Below are positions 8,901 to 17,173 of a DNA stretch of 37,605 nt, piece by piece (positions within the stretch are counted from its first letter, which is position 1; each line of letters begins with the position of its first letter). The notes below the pieces were generated by a model. That model saw nothing but the letters and a program-made list of their open reading frames with translations, made no database searches and was not told where the DNA came from. Made by a program: the position numbers and the translations under genes. Source of the DNA: Candidatus Woesebacteria bacterium. Its GTDB lineage: Bacteria > Patescibacteriota > Microgenomatia > UBA1400 > UBA1396. The stretch spans positions 1 to 37,605 of the forward strand of contig JAJOJK010000002.1 of the NCBI GenBank assembly GCA_021208605.1, written 5' to 3'.

Positions 8901-10367
8901 GAAGCTCCTTCTTACAAAGGTACTGGAGATTTAACGTACGTTGTACAGCGCTCTGTGGATGGAGACGAGTGGGAAGACGTGACAACTACCACGGGGAATG
9001 CCTACGTGGATACTGTATCGGAATCGAAACAGTACTATTGGCGCGTAGGTACGATGGATAATTCTGATGAATCAATTGCCGCTCCGTCGTATTCCAGCGC
9101 GGTTACGCTTACTCCGAAAGGTGCTTATACTGAGCCAGCTGATCTCACTTCCAATCCAGCCGCTTCCAACATTACAACAACAGACGCTACGATTAGTTGG
9201 ACCACTTCCCGTGAATCAGATAGTCGAGTGCTATATGGTTTGAAATCTGGAAGCTACTTTGAGGCTGAGCCTTCGAAATCTGATCAGGTAACGCAACATT
9301 CTATTCCGCTTGATAACCTTGAGCCTGGCACCAAATATTTCTACAAAGTTCGTTGGACGGACGAAGACGGAAATACTGGGGAAAGTGATGAATATGATTT
9401 CGCCACGGCTCCGCCACCAGAAGTCAAAAATGTTGAAGTGAGCAGCATAGGAGTGAGTACGGCAATCGTGAACTTCACTACTACGAATGCTTCCCAGGCG
9501 AAAGTCTACTTTGGGCCGTCAACAGACTTTGGTGGTGTGCGTGAACTCTCCACTTCACAACTGGAAAGTACCTACACAGTAGAACTGACTGAACTGCAAG
9601 ATGGCACGGAGTACTACTACCGCATTAACACGATTGATAGTGAAGGTAATGAGTATGAAGGAACCATCTTGCGTTTCCAAACGTTACCACGACCGGTAGT
9701 GTCCAATATTCAAGTGGAGCAGATTTCGAATACAGCGCAAACTTCTATTGTGGTTACCTGGCAATCAAATACTCCAATTACCTCGGTGGTGACCTATTAC
9801 CCACAAAATCAACCCGAATTAGTGCGAGACCAAGTGGATATTTCTCTGGCTGATGATGACCACTCAATGATCATTAAGGGCCTTTTCCCAGATACTACGT
9901 ATCTATTAAGAGTGAGTGGTCGCGACGCTATTGGTAACGAAGCGGTATCAGAGCCAATTACGGTTACGACGGCTCTAGACTCACGTCCGCCAGCAATTTC
10001 TGCTTTGTCGGTGGAAGGTGCGAATATTGATACTGTCCGTGATCTGGCGAATCCTTCGCAACTGATTGTTTCTTGGACCACCGATGAGCCTTCTACCTCC
10101 CAGATTGAATTCGGCGAAGGTACTGGGACTTCATATACTCAGCAGACACAAGAAGATATGACTTTATCCTTCAATCATGTGGTGGTTATTCCGAATCTTT
10201 CACCATCTAAGGTGTACCATTTACGCGCCATTTCTCGTGACTCTGCTGGCAATGAAAGTCGCAGTGTCGATACGGTTACTATTACTCCCAAAGCCACCGA
10301 TCAGGCACTGGATCTGGTAATAACGAATTTACGCGATGCCTTTGGATTTTTAGGAGACTTTCTATGA
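5958..10367 (+). CDS. Large secreted FN3-repeat surface protein, ~1469 aa
   Basis: A secreted or surface-exposed multidomain protein. Starting at ATG 5958 gives a classical signal peptide (MIFKQLNR, a hydrophobic core, then a cleavage site after AAQA); the ORF track's start at 5904 adds 18 residues that spoil it. Next comes a module with SVSWDGGGDG and SWSDATNWSG, typical of large beta-helix surface proteins, then a Gly-rich region (about residues 150-310) with GGGGRIAIYYDT. After that are about eight fibronectin-III-like domains. The last four (about 1060-1449) resemble the FN3 domains of purple acid phosphatase type (RVLYGLKSG, KYFYKVRW). There is no LPXTG motif and no C-terminal membrane anchor; a short amphipathic tail ends the protein. 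Its stop overlaps the ABC ATPase start (ATGA), so the two are translationally coupled. Likely an adhesin or envelope-layer protein. Confidence 0.85.
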   Translation: MIFKQLNRIILAVTLCTFASLFFAPAAQAASVSWDGGGDGSSWSDATNWSGDAVPGADDDVTIDMSSVTVNIGAATTINSLTLGNASGTTDPILNFSYDASLAPLVIDDGDFTIYTNSVLTHTAGTTAVQGKIYVDVQSGDMFVYGSINVEGKGFQRFSGDGKPCCNERQTGGASHGGIGGNGNSGTYGAGSTTIYGSETAPVTYGSGGGYDNGAGTGSDGGGAVRLTVNGTLTVNGSINANGEIAYEWSIYSAGAASGGSIWLDVGTLEGTGSVTANGGDGGINYSYESAAGGGGRIAIYYDTDSNDFSALSADAGALVNGTTAAGDGTLYLVGKVGTPFNTKQFKNDGITAIGTGGETDEVIVKASFQVADGDNPETLTPEVEVREVGTDFSDVATHTGDDITYSGGAGAVATVSMTGLVDGASYHWQMRACDDSSQCSEWLSYGGNAENAADFTVNQNTLPNNPTIPGSSFFIGGQYTNDAQPSISFVLSDENSGDSVKYQIQIADNAGFTSPAVNYESALGAQGTFTFTVGQAEGTGSYTAGTEGQELTSGNYYWRVKAIDSNDGESSWTTASGTPAFIVDLVDPTSASNVVVKATAGASSSYSSQEDAVWMSSNSLYFDWDAGTDASGVKGYCLYLGTNPVGDAATDSGILGSSPVSTTGSTCEFIVEDTEVDFANTALRSYDWLQSSSEPYYFKIKTIDEANNIFDGSETTNSVPFYFDKTAPSNVSALSATSGSLSSVGSMFISWPTSGDDAAGDAHSGILGFQYGINSRNTWYGANTDDTTGLKYTSLGVSQPFYFPSSVHNLVNLGQNTIYFRVLDIAGNVSELRSAIVNFGGSAPEFAEDDEVIVTPERNTENSFAFSWPEASPSAGRTVSKYYYMFNTTPPSQLSTITSNSATYKSTTGRSISAGRMPGLIKGTNTIYVVAVDDNNNYSQSNSIRADFVLDTELPDPPSNVTVADNSIKSASLWRASIVWEAPSYKGTGDLTYVVQRSVDGDEWEDVTTTTGNAYVDTVSESKQYYWRVGTMDNSDESIAAPSYSSAVTLTPKGAYTEPADLTSNPAASNITTTDATISWTTSRESDSRVLYGLKSGSYFEAEPSKSDQVTQHSIPLDNLEPGTKYFYKVRWTDEDGNTGESDEYDFATAPPPEVKNVEVSSIGVSTAIVNFTTTNASQAKVYFGPSTDFGGVRELSTSQLESTYTVELTELQDGTEYYYRINTIDSEGNEYEGTILRFQTLPRPVVSNIQVEQISNTAQTSIVVTWQSNTPITSVVTYYPQNQPELVRDQVDISLADDDHSMIIKGLFPDTTYLLRVSGRDAIGNEAVSEPITVTTALDSRPPAISALSVEGANIDTVRDLANPSQLIVSWTTDEPSTSQIEFGEGTGTSYTQQTQEDMTLSFNHVVVIPNLSPSKVYHLRAISRDSAGNESRSVDTVTITPKATDQALDLVITNLRDAFGFLGDFL

Positions 10368-11116
10368 GCACACCTACTTCCGCTATCACCGCTGAGGGAA
10401 TTTCCAAGTCATTTGAAGTTGGAGACCAGCGCGTACCAGTGCTAAAAAATATTTCATTTACAGTGAAACAGGGTGAATTTTTGGTTATTTTTGGTCCTTC
10501 TGGTTGTGGGAAGTCCACTTTGCTCCACGTTTTACTCGGTCTCGAGTTCCCGACCAAAGGTTCGGTCCAGATACACAATAAGAATATCTATGGTATGAAC
10601 GAAGATGAGTTGGCTGACTTTCGAAAACACGAAATTGGCATGGTATATCAACAACCCCACTGGGTGAAAGCGTTGAATGTGTTGGAAAATGTTGCTTTTC
10701 CACTCACACTTATGCGCGTTGAGAAAGAGCAACGCTTACAGCAAGCTCTGGAGCTGCTTCGCATGGTGGATATGGAAGACTGGGCACACTATTTACCATC
10801 TGAACTTTCGAGTGGACAACAGCAACGGGTGGCTCTTGCCCGCGCCATTATCAGCAATCCTGATCTGATAGTAGCCGATGAGCCCACCGGAAACTTAGAT
10901 TATGAAGCTGGTTTGCAGCTGATGAGTTTGTTGGAAAACATCAATAAGAAAACGGGCAAAACCGTTATTATGGTTACGCATGACTTGGAATACATGCCGT
11001 ATGCCACGCGGGCTTTGGAGATGTTGGATGGTGAAGTTATCAAAGAGGTCACCAACACAAATGCCTACGCCCAAAACGGCAATATCCCGCTGAAACGTGG
11101 AAATGGAAAACACTAG
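10364..11116 (+). CDS. ABC transporter ATP-binding protein (MacB/LolD type)
   Basis: The cytoplasmic ATPase of a MacB/LolCDE/FtsEX-type ABC system, 250 aa. All the motifs are present: Walker [10 protein letters not shown], a Q-loop in MVYQQPHW, the signature [14 protein letters not shown], Walker [13 protein letters not shown] and the H-loop in MVTHD. Its ATG overlaps the stop of the FN3 gene. Its own stop (11114-11116) is one base before the ATG of the permease gene, so the three genes almost certainly form one operon. This family works as mechanotransmitters or lipoprotein extractors rather than as classical importers. The coupling suggests it acts on, or releases, the FN3 protein, but that is inference. 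Confidence 0.93.
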   Translation: MSTPTSAITAEGISKSFEVGDQRVPVLKNISFTVKQGEFLVIFGPSGCGKSTLLHVLLGLEFPTKGSVQIHNKNIYGMNEDELADFRKHEIGMVYQQPHWVKALNVLENVAFPLTLMRVEKEQRLQQALELLRMVDMEDWAHYLPSELSSGQQQRVALARAIISNPDLIVADEPTGNLDYEAGLQLMSLLENINKKTGKTVIMVTHDLEYMPYATRALEMLDGEVIKEVTNTNAYAQNGNIPLKRGNGKH

Positions 11117-11117
11117 T

Positions 11118-12953
11118 ATGAAACTGCCCTCTGACTCCAACCGTCGTTCTTTTCGCCAATTCGTGGACTTTGTTTTGAGTCCCCTCTCATTGATGGCATT
11201 GATTATTCTCTATTGGCTGTATTTTATTTTAGAAAAAGCTGCCGCACGATTTCCACGCGTAAAGCGTCTGCGTCAGCGAATTTGGCAATCTGCAAAACTG
11301 CTTGATCCGCCAGCCAAGAAGCCAACCATTTCTCGTATTGATATTATCGAGCTGGCCCTGAAAAACATGCGAAGCAAGCGCATTCGCACACAAATCACTA
11401 TTTTCGGTATGACGATTGGTATCGCCGGCATTGTTTTCTTGGTTTCAATTGGCTACGGATTGCAAGATCTCGTGGTCAAACGAGTAGCTCGCCTGGAAGA
11501 GATGCGCCAAATTGATGTCACTGTTCCACCAGGAAGTAATCTCACTATTACTGAGAATTCTCTGCGTGACTTTGCCCAAATGGCCGATGTGCAAACGGTA
11601 GCTCCCATGATTGCTTTGGTGGCGCGCGCCAGTTATCAAAACTCAGCTACAGATCTTGTTGCGTATGGTGTGACCAGTGACTTCCTTGAGCAGTCGGCAA
11701 TCAAACCAGTCGAAGGACAGATTTTTACAAGTAACGAAATTGTTGTCGAACGGGAAAATGAACAGTCATCTTCGGGAGAGGATGCAAATGTAAATGCAGC
11801 TCGGGAAGCGCTTATTACGCTGGAAGCGGAAACCTGGTACCGAGTACGTGAAAATCCCAATCCAAATGCTCCCCTGCTCGGATATACGCGCTCAACTGGT
11901 AATGAGTATCCAGCAGAGATGGTTACCGGTGAAGAATATTTGGTCGGCACCGAACTCTCTAATGCTTGGGTGCGTGCTGAGGTGCCACTCTGGACCGAAA
12001 ACAACGGTGAGTATGAACCTGTCCGGGCGGATTCGGATCGTCAAGTGTATCGCTTTGGGTACATCACAGAGTCGAACTTGACGGTAATTCCGCTCAATGG
12101 AGAGCGTGAAAGAGGTCTATTGGAAGGACAATCAACGACCAAGCAAGTCAAACTTCCAGACAGCATTTCGCAAGATGTGGTCGTAAACCTGGCCACACTG
12201 CAGGTTCTGGGAATTCAACAAGAAGACGCGGTTGGCGAGGTATTTGAAGTTTCGTTTGTCGTTACGGGAGACCTTTTAGAGGATAAAGATACAAAGATTC
12301 AGTCATTCCCAGTTTCCTATCGCATTGTTGGTGTGACTCCAGATGATCGCTCCGCCATTATGTATGTTCCGTTTGCTGATATGCGCTTGCTCGGTGTGGA
12401 TCGTTTCTCGCAAGTCAAGGTAACCGTGAATGCGGAAAACCGTTTGCAACGAGTGCGCGATCAAATTGAGACACTTGGTTACAATACCAGCTCGGTTGTA
12501 GATACGGTGGTTCGCATCAATAGTATCTTCGGCACAGCCCGCACCATGTTGTTGGTGGTTGGTATGGTGGCGCTTATCATTGCTTCACTGGGCATGTTTA
12601 ATACACTCACAGTTTCACTGCTGGAGCGTACCCGCGAAGTAGGATTGATGAAGGCCATGGGACTGAAGTCCTCAGAAATCCGCGAACTTTTCTTGGCAGA
12701 GTCCATGATTATGGGCTCGGCTGGCGGAGTACTCGGACTCCTCGGAGGATACCTGAGTGCGAAAGTACTTGAAGTGATTCTATCTCTGTACACCCTGTAC
12801 AAAGGCGTTGGCTACATCTCAATCGCCAGTATCCCTTTCGGTTTCGCTCTGCTGATCTTGATTCTCTCGTTTGGAGTCGGACTTTTGACTGGTTACTATC
12901 CGGCCCGTCGCGCTACCAAGATTTCTGCCTTGAATGCATTACGATACGAGTAA
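11118..12953 (+). CDS. MacB/FtsX-type ABC permease with inserted SH3-like segment
   Basis: The permease partner of the preceding ATPase, 611 aa from ATG 11118; the ORF track's GTG 11097 lies inside the ATPase gene. There is an N-terminal hydrophobic segment (about residues 14-38), then a cytoplasmic linker. MacB topology follows: a TM helix after LKNMRSKRIRTQ, a large extracytoplasmic domain, and three C-terminal TM helices of the FtsX domain containing the family motif SLLERTREVGLMKAMG. One TM plus three is normal; the additional N-terminal helix is less usual. The extracytoplasmic domain holds an extra segment of about 90 residues (about 236-325) that looks like a bacterial SH3 (SH3b) fold: WYRVRENPN, an NAWVRA segment and an RFGYI strand. 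That could bind the peptidoglycan or a secreted partner. Confidence 0.88.
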   Translation: MKLPSDSNRRSFRQFVDFVLSPLSLMALIILYWLYFILEKAAARFPRVKRLRQRIWQSAKLLDPPAKKPTISRIDIIELALKNMRSKRIRTQITIFGMTIGIAGIVFLVSIGYGLQDLVVKRVARLEEMRQIDVTVPPGSNLTITENSLRDFAQMADVQTVAPMIALVARASYQNSATDLVAYGVTSDFLEQSAIKPVEGQIFTSNEIVVERENEQSSSGEDANVNAAREALITLEAETWYRVRENPNPNAPLLGYTRSTGNEYPAEMVTGEEYLVGTELSNAWVRAEVPLWTENNGEYEPVRADSDRQVYRFGYITESNLTVIPLNGERERGLLEGQSTTKQVKLPDSISQDVVVNLATLQVLGIQQEDAVGEVFEVSFVVTGDLLEDKDTKIQSFPVSYRIVGVTPDDRSAIMYVPFADMRLLGVDRFSQVKVTVNAENRLQRVRDQIETLGYNTSSVVDTVVRINSIFGTARTMLLVVGMVALIIASLGMFNTLTVSLLERTREVGLMKAMGLKSSEIRELFLAESMIMGSAGGVLGLLGGYLSAKVLEVILSLYTLYKGVGYISIASIPFGFALLILILSFGVGLLTGYYPARRATKISALNALRYE

Positions 12954-12986
12954 TCCTGGTTGCCGAAGCGTGGACACATGGAGTGA

Positions 12987-14210
12987 TTATTTTCGGACAA
13001 ATAAAATGGCGTTAGGAATGTTTCTGCCTGGTCCTGCTTTATAGCCGCCGGACCACAAAGCAGTAGAACCACCACTATCTAAGTTGATGGCATTTTCCAT
13101 ACCGAGCGCACGTAACGCCCAGGCGGCCTCAGCCACTGTGGCCGAGTGAACGACGCCAATATACACCGTATTCCCCTTGTTCGCGACAAAACTGCGATTC
13201 CCTTTGCTCCCTTTTTTGGGATCACCGTCACCAGTGAAACGAATTTCGTTGCCACTCAAAAGTAAAGGAAAGTTGGAGAGTACTCCAGTCGGAGCAGTAT
13301 CGCGGCCCCACTGAGATGCAGCTCCCACAAAGCGAACTGAACCATCAAAAAAGATAACCGCTGGATTGGTACTATAGACATTGTTTTCGGAATTAAAATA
13401 GGTTTTATCTTTGTTCATGACCAGGAGATCAAACGAATTCGTTTTTCCCGCACAAGAAGGATAGCTGGCCGGACAAAAGTAGGTGCCGTTGATACCCGCG
13501 TAAGCTCCATTGCGGCTCACATAGTCTGATAATGGCAAAACTGGACAGTCGTTGGCGCAGTCGCTTCCACTTGCTGTATCGACAATGACGCGCGTGCTGC
13601 TCAAATCACCAGCAACCAGGCTGACCACGAAGGAACCAATATCCGTCTGCACTTGCTGACGACTGTAGCCGCTATTCGGTGCGTCATTGCTTGTGGTACT
13701 TGCTGTGGGAGCTGGGATGGCGGCCGCGGCGGCGAGTTGTTGTTCAGCGGCGGAGATATTGGTTTGCAGAGTTGCTAGTGAGGCTTCAGCGGAAGCATAG
13801 TTATGATCAGCAAGAAACGCGAGGATTTGCGCCCAAGTTTCTTCCAGCTCTTTGGTATCGTAGTTCCGGTCTTGTAATACTAAGAGTCGCTCGTATTCTG
13901 TTGTGGCTTGCGTGTTCGCAGTCTTGAGGTTCTCGAGTTGTTCTTGCAAGGCATCGTTCCGGACGCGCTGATCTTCGTTTTGGAGCTTCGTAAGCGTGGC
14001 AGACAGACTGGCGGAGTACTCAGCGCTGCTGCGATTTTCATTTTCCAACGAGCGAACATAGGCCGAGTATGATTGCCAATTATTCCAAGCGAACCAAGTT
14101 GCGATGGTTATTCCAATCAAAAGCGCACTGCCAGCCAGGGAAGTCCACACGAAGCGCTGCTTTTCGCGCCAGAATGTTTGGAGTTGGAGAAATCGGGCAG
14201 ATTTGGGCAT
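12987..14210 (-). CDS. Membrane-anchored phosphodiester glycosidase (NAGPA/DUF2233 family)
   Basis: The C-terminal ~215 residues match the NAGPA-like phosphodiester glycosidase domain, with GAYAGINGTYF, a GDPKKGSKGNRS segment and the diagnostic LDSGGSTALW near the end. The family cleaves sugar-phosphodiester bonds and, in bacteria, is often found with exopolysaccharide genes. The N-terminus has a cytoplasmic basic stretch, one TM helix (about 21-43), then a long Ala/Gln/Glu-rich coiled coil (about 50-165) and an Ala/Pro/Ser linker, so the enzyme would be held away from the membrane on a stalk. Four cysteines (SDCANDCP, YFCPASYPSCAG) could form disulfides outside the cell. It starts 3 nt after the 92-aa gene and is the last gene of the GT2 operon, convergent with the permease. 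Confidence 0.88.
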   Translation of the reverse strand: MPKSARFLQLQTFWREKQRFVWTSLAGSALLIGITIATWFAWNNWQSYSAYVRSLENENRSSAEYSASLSATLTKLQNEDQRVRNDALQEQLENLKTANTQATTEYERLLVLQDRNYDTKELEETWAQILAFLADHNYASAEASLATLQTNISAAEQQLAAAAAIPAPTASTTSNDAPNSGYSRQQVQTDIGSFVVSLVAGDLSSTRVIVDTASGSDCANDCPVLPLSDYVSRNGAYAGINGTYFCPASYPSCAGKTNSFDLLVMNKDKTYFNSENNVYSTNPAVIFFDGSVRFVGAASQWGRDTAPTGVLSNFPLLLSGNEIRFTGDGDPKKGSKGNRSFVANKGNTVYIGVVHSATVAEAAWALRALGMENAINLDSGGSTALWSGGYKAGPGRNIPNAILFVRK

Positions 14211-14213
14211 GGT

Positions 14214-14492
14214 TTACCGATGTGGAATGGGTTCTATAGTTGTTTCTTCTACGTTGACCCAAAACGTATATTCTTTGTCTGCAACAGAAAAAGAAACATA
14301 CACGCGAGAGGTGGTCAGATCAGGAACGGTATCCACCGTGGCGTGAAGTAATTGTTCGGGAGTAATATCAGGTTTTTGTGTTTCAAACCAGTTGATAACC
14401 AACTGAATGGCATCTGCGGCTCGGTAGCGAGCTTTTTCGGCTATCTTTGATTCTTCTAATGGATTTATGTCTTGTTCTGGAATATCTGCCAT
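14214..14492 (-). CDS. Small hypothetical protein, 92 aa
   Basis: No family recognised. The ORF track begins at 14576, but the start here is ATG 14492 (MADIPEQD), which has a strong Shine-Dalgarno (GAAGGAG) and lies just after the stop of the GT39-GH8 gene. The protein is acidic at the N-terminus, has one amphipathic helix (AADAIQLVINWFE) and a C-terminal beta-rich part (RVYVSFSVADKEYTFWVNVEE). No TM segment or signal peptide is seen, so it is probably cytoplasmic. Its place between the fusion glycosyltransferase and the phosphodiester glycosidase suggests an accessory or regulatory subunit, but nothing in the sequence proves this. Confidence 0.65.
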   Translation of the reverse strand: MADIPEQDINPLEESKIAEKARYRAADAIQLVINWFETQKPDITPEQLLHATVDTVPDLTTSRVYVSFSVADKEYTFWVNVEETTIEPIPHR

Positions 14493-14518
14493 ATTTTTCT
14501 CCTTCTTTCTGCAGCCTA

Positions 14519-17173
14519 TCACATTTCTTCCCATAAATTGGTAAGATTTCCCGAATACATGGCCGTACCGAACCAAGCCCAGTTTTGAGTGTAGTAGTTT
14601 TGCGGGTCTTCCCAGAAGCTGTGTTGCTCGTCTTCGTAGAATTTTTGCTTGAGTTGCGTTTCGTAGATGCGTTCTGCTTCATCTGGCTGTACGGCCATGA
14701 AAAGTCCAATAGTGGCACCGTAGGCAGCCGCGGATTCGTAGCTCTCCCATACTTCTCCCGTATGTCGATAGGCAACAGAGATTCGACCGTTCTCTTGCCA
14801 CTCGTTTATGAGGAAGCTCAGTTTTTCTAAATACACCAGAGCCCGCGGATCTTCGTTCCATTGGTAGTCGAGCGCCACACGCCAGGGTACGCGGATGGCA
14901 TTGTAGGAATAGTCGGTGCTGGAAAGCCCCTCCTCTACAGACACCTGGCGCGCTGTTCCACTAGGAGTAATTTCACACCACTCGGGTGGAAGGAAAACAC
15001 TTGTATCATGACCGAGAGAACTTGCAGAGCATTTTTCCAACACTTCGTAACTCGTGTCGACAACAGATTTCCAGTTATGATTCGGATCTACCTCTTGAAA
15101 GATGCGGTAACTATACGGCGCAAGGTAAGATGGGTTGATAACTACACCTGGATACTGTTGAGCCCATGGTCCAGGTAAGAGATAGTATTTGCCGTTCATT
15201 TCCTTTACTTCGTGTTCCCAAATGGCGTCGATGACTTTCTCGGCTTGGATGCGGTAGGAGTCGTCATTCCAGCGTCTGGAAGCAAAGAGGAGGGCCAGGG
15301 CGATATCTTGGTCGGCATCGGTGGCCGAGTCAATGTCGATAGTGCCGATTTGGCCACTTTCATCTGGTCGGTACCGCCAAGAATAAAGCATGTCTTCATT
15401 GCGGAGGCGCTGATTGGCCCAAGTGAGTACTTCATCAAAGGTTTCTTGATCATTCATCCACACTGCTCGCAATAAGGCATAGGACTGGCCTTCCGAAGTG
15501 GTAATTTGGTTCTGTTGAAGATCGATTACCTTTCCGTTGGCAATGGAGTAGTCTTTGTATGAGTTCCAGGATCGCTCTAGAATGTGATGCGGATAGTAGG
15601 GTCGCCAAAACTCAACACTCCATCCGTCAGATTTGAACGATTTCCAGATACGAGAGTTATTGATAACGGTGGACGTGAGTGGTGAACTTCCAGAGAATAG
15701 ATCACCTTGCATCTGCGGTGTTTGCGCAACGAGGTCAACACGAGAGGGATCTTCAGCCAAGAGATCTTCGCGTACATCGGGATCTTGGTCAACTTTCCAA
15801 TACCACTCGGCGTCAGGAAAGACCAGGGTGGATGGGTTATCCGTGTCTTGCAGATCGATATACGCGTAGTTATCAATAATGATGATATCATCTGGCTGCA
15901 TGTGGTCACGAATCCACTGTACGGCCTCTAATTGGGCTTTGGTTTGTTGGCTCTGAAAGAAGAGATAGGTGCTTTTGGGATTGGCGAAAATATATTCTCT
16001 TTCATAGAGGAAAGCGTATCCAATAAAAATACTACCAATTACCAGCACGTACAGCCCAGTTCGCAGAGATTGATCTTTAAAAGCTTTTAAGAATGTTTGG
16101 AATCCTTCATGAATACAAATTGCACAGAATGCCGCGGCGAGTGGAATATACGGAACGATGTAGAAATCAATTACTACTCCACCGCGCATGAGGAAGAGGA
16201 TGAAGCCGAGTCCAAGCAGACCGAGTCCGGCATAAATACGACGGGAACGAATGAAAGCAATCAGAAGGACCGCGAGGTTCGCTAGTGGCCCAACAAACAT
16301 CAGAAAAGGATCCTGTTTTTTCCATTGCTGGTAGTGACACCAGATAGCTTTGGTTTCACAAACCAGAGAACTATTTACTCGTGATGATTGGTATTGCAAA
16401 GTGCCGAGCAGACTGACATGCTCCTCTGTTCCACCAAGTAAATGCCCAGTAGGAAAGAGTTCTCCTTTGAGGAGCGCGTACAAAAAGTAGAGGGAAATCA
16501 CGGACCCGCTAATCATGAGCCATTTCAGTAGAGCCAAATAGCGATGATACGAATGGGAAGATAAATACAGTGTCAGTAAAAATCCTGGAATGAAAAAAAC
16601 GGCATTTTCCTTCGTGAGCACAGCGATACCAAAACACAACGCGCTCAAAAAAACATGATTCATTTTCAGTTTATCGCGCAAAATGAGTAAGTAGGAAAGC
16701 AAACCCCAAAATACCATGATGTTATCAAGCAGGATTCGCCGCTGATAATAGAGACCAAGTGGAGATATTGAGAATAAGATGCCCGCAATGGCTGCTGCCC
16801 AGTTACTGCGTGTCATCCGCCGGGTGATGAGCATCAGTAGCAAGGTAGAAACAACGTGCAGCACCAGCATGAAGACTCGGCCTGTATTGAGCGAAAACCC
16901 AAAGGTATAAAACCCACCGGTCACAAAAGTCCAGAGAGCAATGAAGATCCAGCCTCCTGGTGCGTGATCATACCAGTACGTGTATGGAGCAAGTTTCCCT
17001 TGTGTTACGAGTGACCATGCTTGTGACATGTAGACACCCTCGTCGTTCTCGTAGTACGGAAAATGGAACATGTTGTGTCCATGAAATATGGCAACAAAAA
17101 TGAGTACTGCCGCAAAAAGAAAGACCGCTACCCAGTCTTTTCGAATGGGCGTAAAGGGAATGTTACGAAGCAT
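14519..17173 (-). CDS. GT39-like membrane glycosyltransferase fused to a GH8 domain, 884 aa
   Basis: The N-terminal half (about 1-400) is a GT-C fold, PMT/ArnT-like membrane protein with about ten TM helices. The acidic pair in YENDEGVYM (D44, E45), in the first extracytoplasmic loop, is the family's catalytic/metal motif, and HAPGGW follows. After a linker (about 400-535), the C-terminal ~350 residues are a family-8 glycoside hydrolase like BcsZ/CelA. TSEGQSYALL carries the general acid (about E561), ATDADQD matches the conserved SDxD region, and YNAIRVPWR matches BcsZ YDAIRV. In that last motif the catalytic base Asp is Asn (about N758; codon AAT read directly), so hydrolysis may be lost or altered. 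The start overlaps the end of the GT2 gene by 11 bp. The GH8 domain would lie outside the membrane. Confidence 0.88.
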   Translation of the reverse strand: MLRNIPFTPIRKDWVAVFLFAAVLIFVAIFHGHNMFHFPYYENDEGVYMSQAWSLVTQGKLAPYTYWYDHAPGGWIFIALWTFVTGGFYTFGFSLNTGRVFMLVLHVVSTLLLMLITRRMTRSNWAAAIAGILFSISPLGLYYQRRILLDNIMVFWGLLSYLLILRDKLKMNHVFLSALCFGIAVLTKENAVFFIPGFLLTLYLSSHSYHRYLALLKWLMISGSVISLYFLYALLKGELFPTGHLLGGTEEHVSLLGTLQYQSSRVNSSLVCETKAIWCHYQQWKKQDPFLMFVGPLANLAVLLIAFIRSRRIYAGLGLLGLGFILFLMRGGVVIDFYIVPYIPLAAAFCAICIHEGFQTFLKAFKDQSLRTGLYVLVIGSIFIGYAFLYEREYIFANPKSTYLFFQSQQTKAQLEAVQWIRDHMQPDDIIIIDNYAYIDLQDTDNPSTLVFPDAEWYWKVDQDPDVREDLLAEDPSRVDLVAQTPQMQGDLFSGSSPLTSTVINNSRIWKSFKSDGWSVEFWRPYYPHHILERSWNSYKDYSIANGKVIDLQQNQITTSEGQSYALLRAVWMNDQETFDEVLTWANQRLRNEDMLYSWRYRPDESGQIGTIDIDSATDADQDIALALLFASRRWNDDSYRIQAEKVIDAIWEHEVKEMNGKYYLLPGPWAQQYPGVVINPSYLAPYSYRIFQEVDPNHNWKSVVDTSYEVLEKCSASSLGHDTSVFLPPEWCEITPSGTARQVSVEEGLSSTDYSYNAIRVPWRVALDYQWNEDPRALVYLEKLSFLINEWQENGRISVAYRHTGEVWESYESAAAYGATIGLFMAVQPDEAERIYETQLKQKFYEDEQHSFWEDPQNYYTQNWAWFGTAMYSGNLTNLWEEM

